Made by a program: the position numbers and the translations under genes. A stretch of 64,000 nt of DNA, from the NCBI RefSeq assembly GCF_016865365.1, contig NZ_AP024469.1, positions 1,851,001 through 1,915,000 on the forward strand, given 5' to 3'. The stretch is from Geobacter sp. SVR. GTDB taxonomy: Bacteria; Desulfobacterota; Desulfuromonadia; Geobacterales; Pseudopelobacteraceae. Under the pieces are notes generated by a model that saw nothing but the letters and a program-made list of their open reading frames with translations, made no database searches and was not told the DNA's origin. Positions 63,018 through 64,000 of the stretch are shown here, in pieces; the stretch's first letter is position 1; each line of letters starts with the position of its first letter.

Positions 63018-63803
63018 ATGCTGAAAGAATTTGTCATTGCCCTTGCTGCTTCATTCGTGATCGCTTCGCCTCTGTTCGCCATGGCCAAGGAGGGCTGCGG
63101 CGGCGAGTGCACCTCCTGTCACACGCTGACCCAGCAGGATGCAACCGATCTGCTCAAGAAGGTCGACGTAACGGTCAAGTCGGTCAAGCAGGCCCCTTCG
63201 CGGGGGTTGTTCGAACTGCTGGTCGAAAAGGAGGGCAGGCAAGGGGTGATCTTCATCGATTACGGGAAGAAACACCTGATTCAGGGGGCGATGGTCAACC
63301 TGGAATCCCTGCAGCCGGTGGCCGCTCATATGCAGGATATCCAGCAGCCGAAGCAGATTACCTCCCTGGACGTCAAAACCATTCCCGTAAGCAATGCCAT
63401 TACCATCGGAAATCCCCGAGCTAGCAAGCACCTCTATGTTTTCACCGATCCGGACTGCCCTTACTGCAGGAAGGCACACCTCGAGCTGAAGAAACTGGCA
63501 AAAATCGCTCCTGATGTGGCCATCGACATCATGCTCTTTCCCCTGCAGATGCATCCTGACGCATACGGCAAATCCCGCGCCATACTGGAAAGCAGGAGCC
63601 TCGATGTATTGGATAAGGCATTCGAGGGCAAGGAGGTGCCTTCCCCCTCCAAGGAGAGCAGTAAAAAAGCCATCGATGAGAACATCGCTTTCGCCGCCGC
63701 TCATGGCATTTCCGGAACACCGACACTGGTCATGCCCGACGGCAGGATCGAAGTGGGTGTCCGTGATGCGGAAACCTTGAAGAAGATGCTGGAAGCCAAG
63801 TAG
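63018..63803 (+). CDS. Exported DsbC-like thiol-disulfide protein with a c-heme motif
   Basis: 261 residues with a signal peptide (about 1-22). Directly after it lies GCGGECTSCHTLTQ, where CTSCH at 31-35 fits a heme-c attachment site. An N-terminal DsbC-like dimerisation part (KVDVTVKSVKQAPSRGLFEL) is followed by a thioredoxin fold with FTDPDCPYCRKAH (CPYC at 147-150) and the cis-Pro loop GISGTPTLV. It may be a heme-bearing disulfide isomerase or a reductase in cytochrome maturation. The start at 63018 has GAGAGGAG upstream. If CTSCH binds metal or forms a disulfide instead, the heme call fails. Confidence 0.85.
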   Translation: MLKEFVIALAASFVIASPLFAMAKEGCGGECTSCHTLTQQDATDLLKKVDVTVKSVKQAPSRGLFELLVEKEGRQGVIFIDYGKKHLIQGAMVNLESLQPVAAHMQDIQQPKQITSLDVKTIPVSNAITIGNPRASKHLYVFTDPDCPYCRKAHLELKKLAKIAPDVAIDIMLFPLQMHPDAYGKSRAILESRSLDVLDKAFEGKEVPSPSKESSKKAIDENIAFAAAHGISGTPTLVMPDGRIEVGVRDAETLKKMLEAK

Positions 63804-63885
63804 CGCTACACTGCGGCAGCGGGGCACAGCCGCAGGCTGTTCTCCCGCGTCGCGCGCGGTTGCCGTAAATTTCGGGGGTTGAAGA

Positions 63886-64000
63886 TGATGGAATATGGAC
63901 TGAGAATACTGGTGCTGATGGCAATCGGCATTGGCCTGGCGATTGCTCCCGCGTTTGCGACGGACGAGGTTTTTCGGGCCAAGCTTCTGGCCCATAAAGG
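63886..64000 (+). CDS. Start of an exported protein, cut by the window end
   Basis: The first 38 residues only. MMEYGLRILVLMAIGIGLAI and the following PAFA form a signal peptide, with mature start TDEVFRAKLLAHK. A GGGGG sequence lies upstream. The mature beginning would suit a small periplasmic cytochrome, but no CXXCH is reached. Identity open. Confidence 0.55.

Overview
The window is about 64 kb of bacterial chromosome of fairly high GC. Gene content points to a Geobacter/Pelobacter-type organism (Desulfuromonadia): korDABC next to sucA, a kdsD-kdsC-lptCAB-rpoN-hpf-hprK-rapZ-PTS cluster, a NtrC-family pair beside pilD, a multiheme c-type cytochrome, tRNA-Sec and several two-component proteins. 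This assignment is inference from gene order and family content; no 16S rRNA gene is present.

Layout. 0-2.1 kb: end of pyrK, then pyrD and a TauE/SafE-like membrane protein. 2.1-5.6 kb: tRNA-Sec (selC) followed by what looks like a decayed integrative element, with an integrase remnant, a multi-PAS histidine kinase as cargo, and a second copy of the tRNA 3' end at 5555-5571. 5.6-7.5 kb: an AT-rich beta-carbonic anhydrase, a SlyD-like FKBP and a small hypothetical. 7.8-17.4 kb: a metal-handling cluster (HMA-domain protein, DUF2318 protein, FtsX-type permease, LolD-type ATPase, TolC-like channel, CusB-like adaptor, CusA-like RND pump, Met/His-rich periplasmic protein). 17.5-22.5 kb: a Big2 lipoprotein, an MscS channel, small exported proteins, and a poorly coding stretch with a Fur-box-like palindrome. 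22.6-28.4 kb: korDABC, tRNA-Gln(CTG) and sucA without an adjacent sucB. 28.6-38.7 kb: the translation/RNA operon rimP-nusA-ylxR/L7Ae-infB-rbfA-nrnA-truB, then rpsO and pnp. 38.8-40.3 kb: a five-heme cytochrome.

40.4-44.1 kb is accessory DNA: a HigBA-type toxin-antitoxin pair with a frameshifted toxin, flanked by 37-bp imperfect direct repeats, then an AT-rich cassette of unrecognised genes and a small membrane ORF interrupted at an A7 tract. 44.1-47.6 kb: acyl-CoA dehydrogenase, small membrane proteins, a HIT protein and MarC. 47.8-58.7 kb: LPS (KDO and Lpt) genes, rpoN, hpf and a PTS with HprK, RapZ, EIIA-Man, HPr and EI but no sugar permease. 58.8-64 kb: prepilin peptidase, a histidine kinase/sigma-54 activator pair, and a DsbC-like protein that also carries a heme-c motif.

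Two dispersed repeat families stand out between genes. One is a palindromic family of 120-190 bp with full copies near 9.9, 16.9 and 46.9 kb and a partial copy near 62.8 kb. The other is a GGGACC-rich hairpin, near 13.6 and 33.7 kb, whose last bases supply the Shine-Dalgarno sequence of the next gene. The least explained coding material is the 41.4-44.0 kb cassette.
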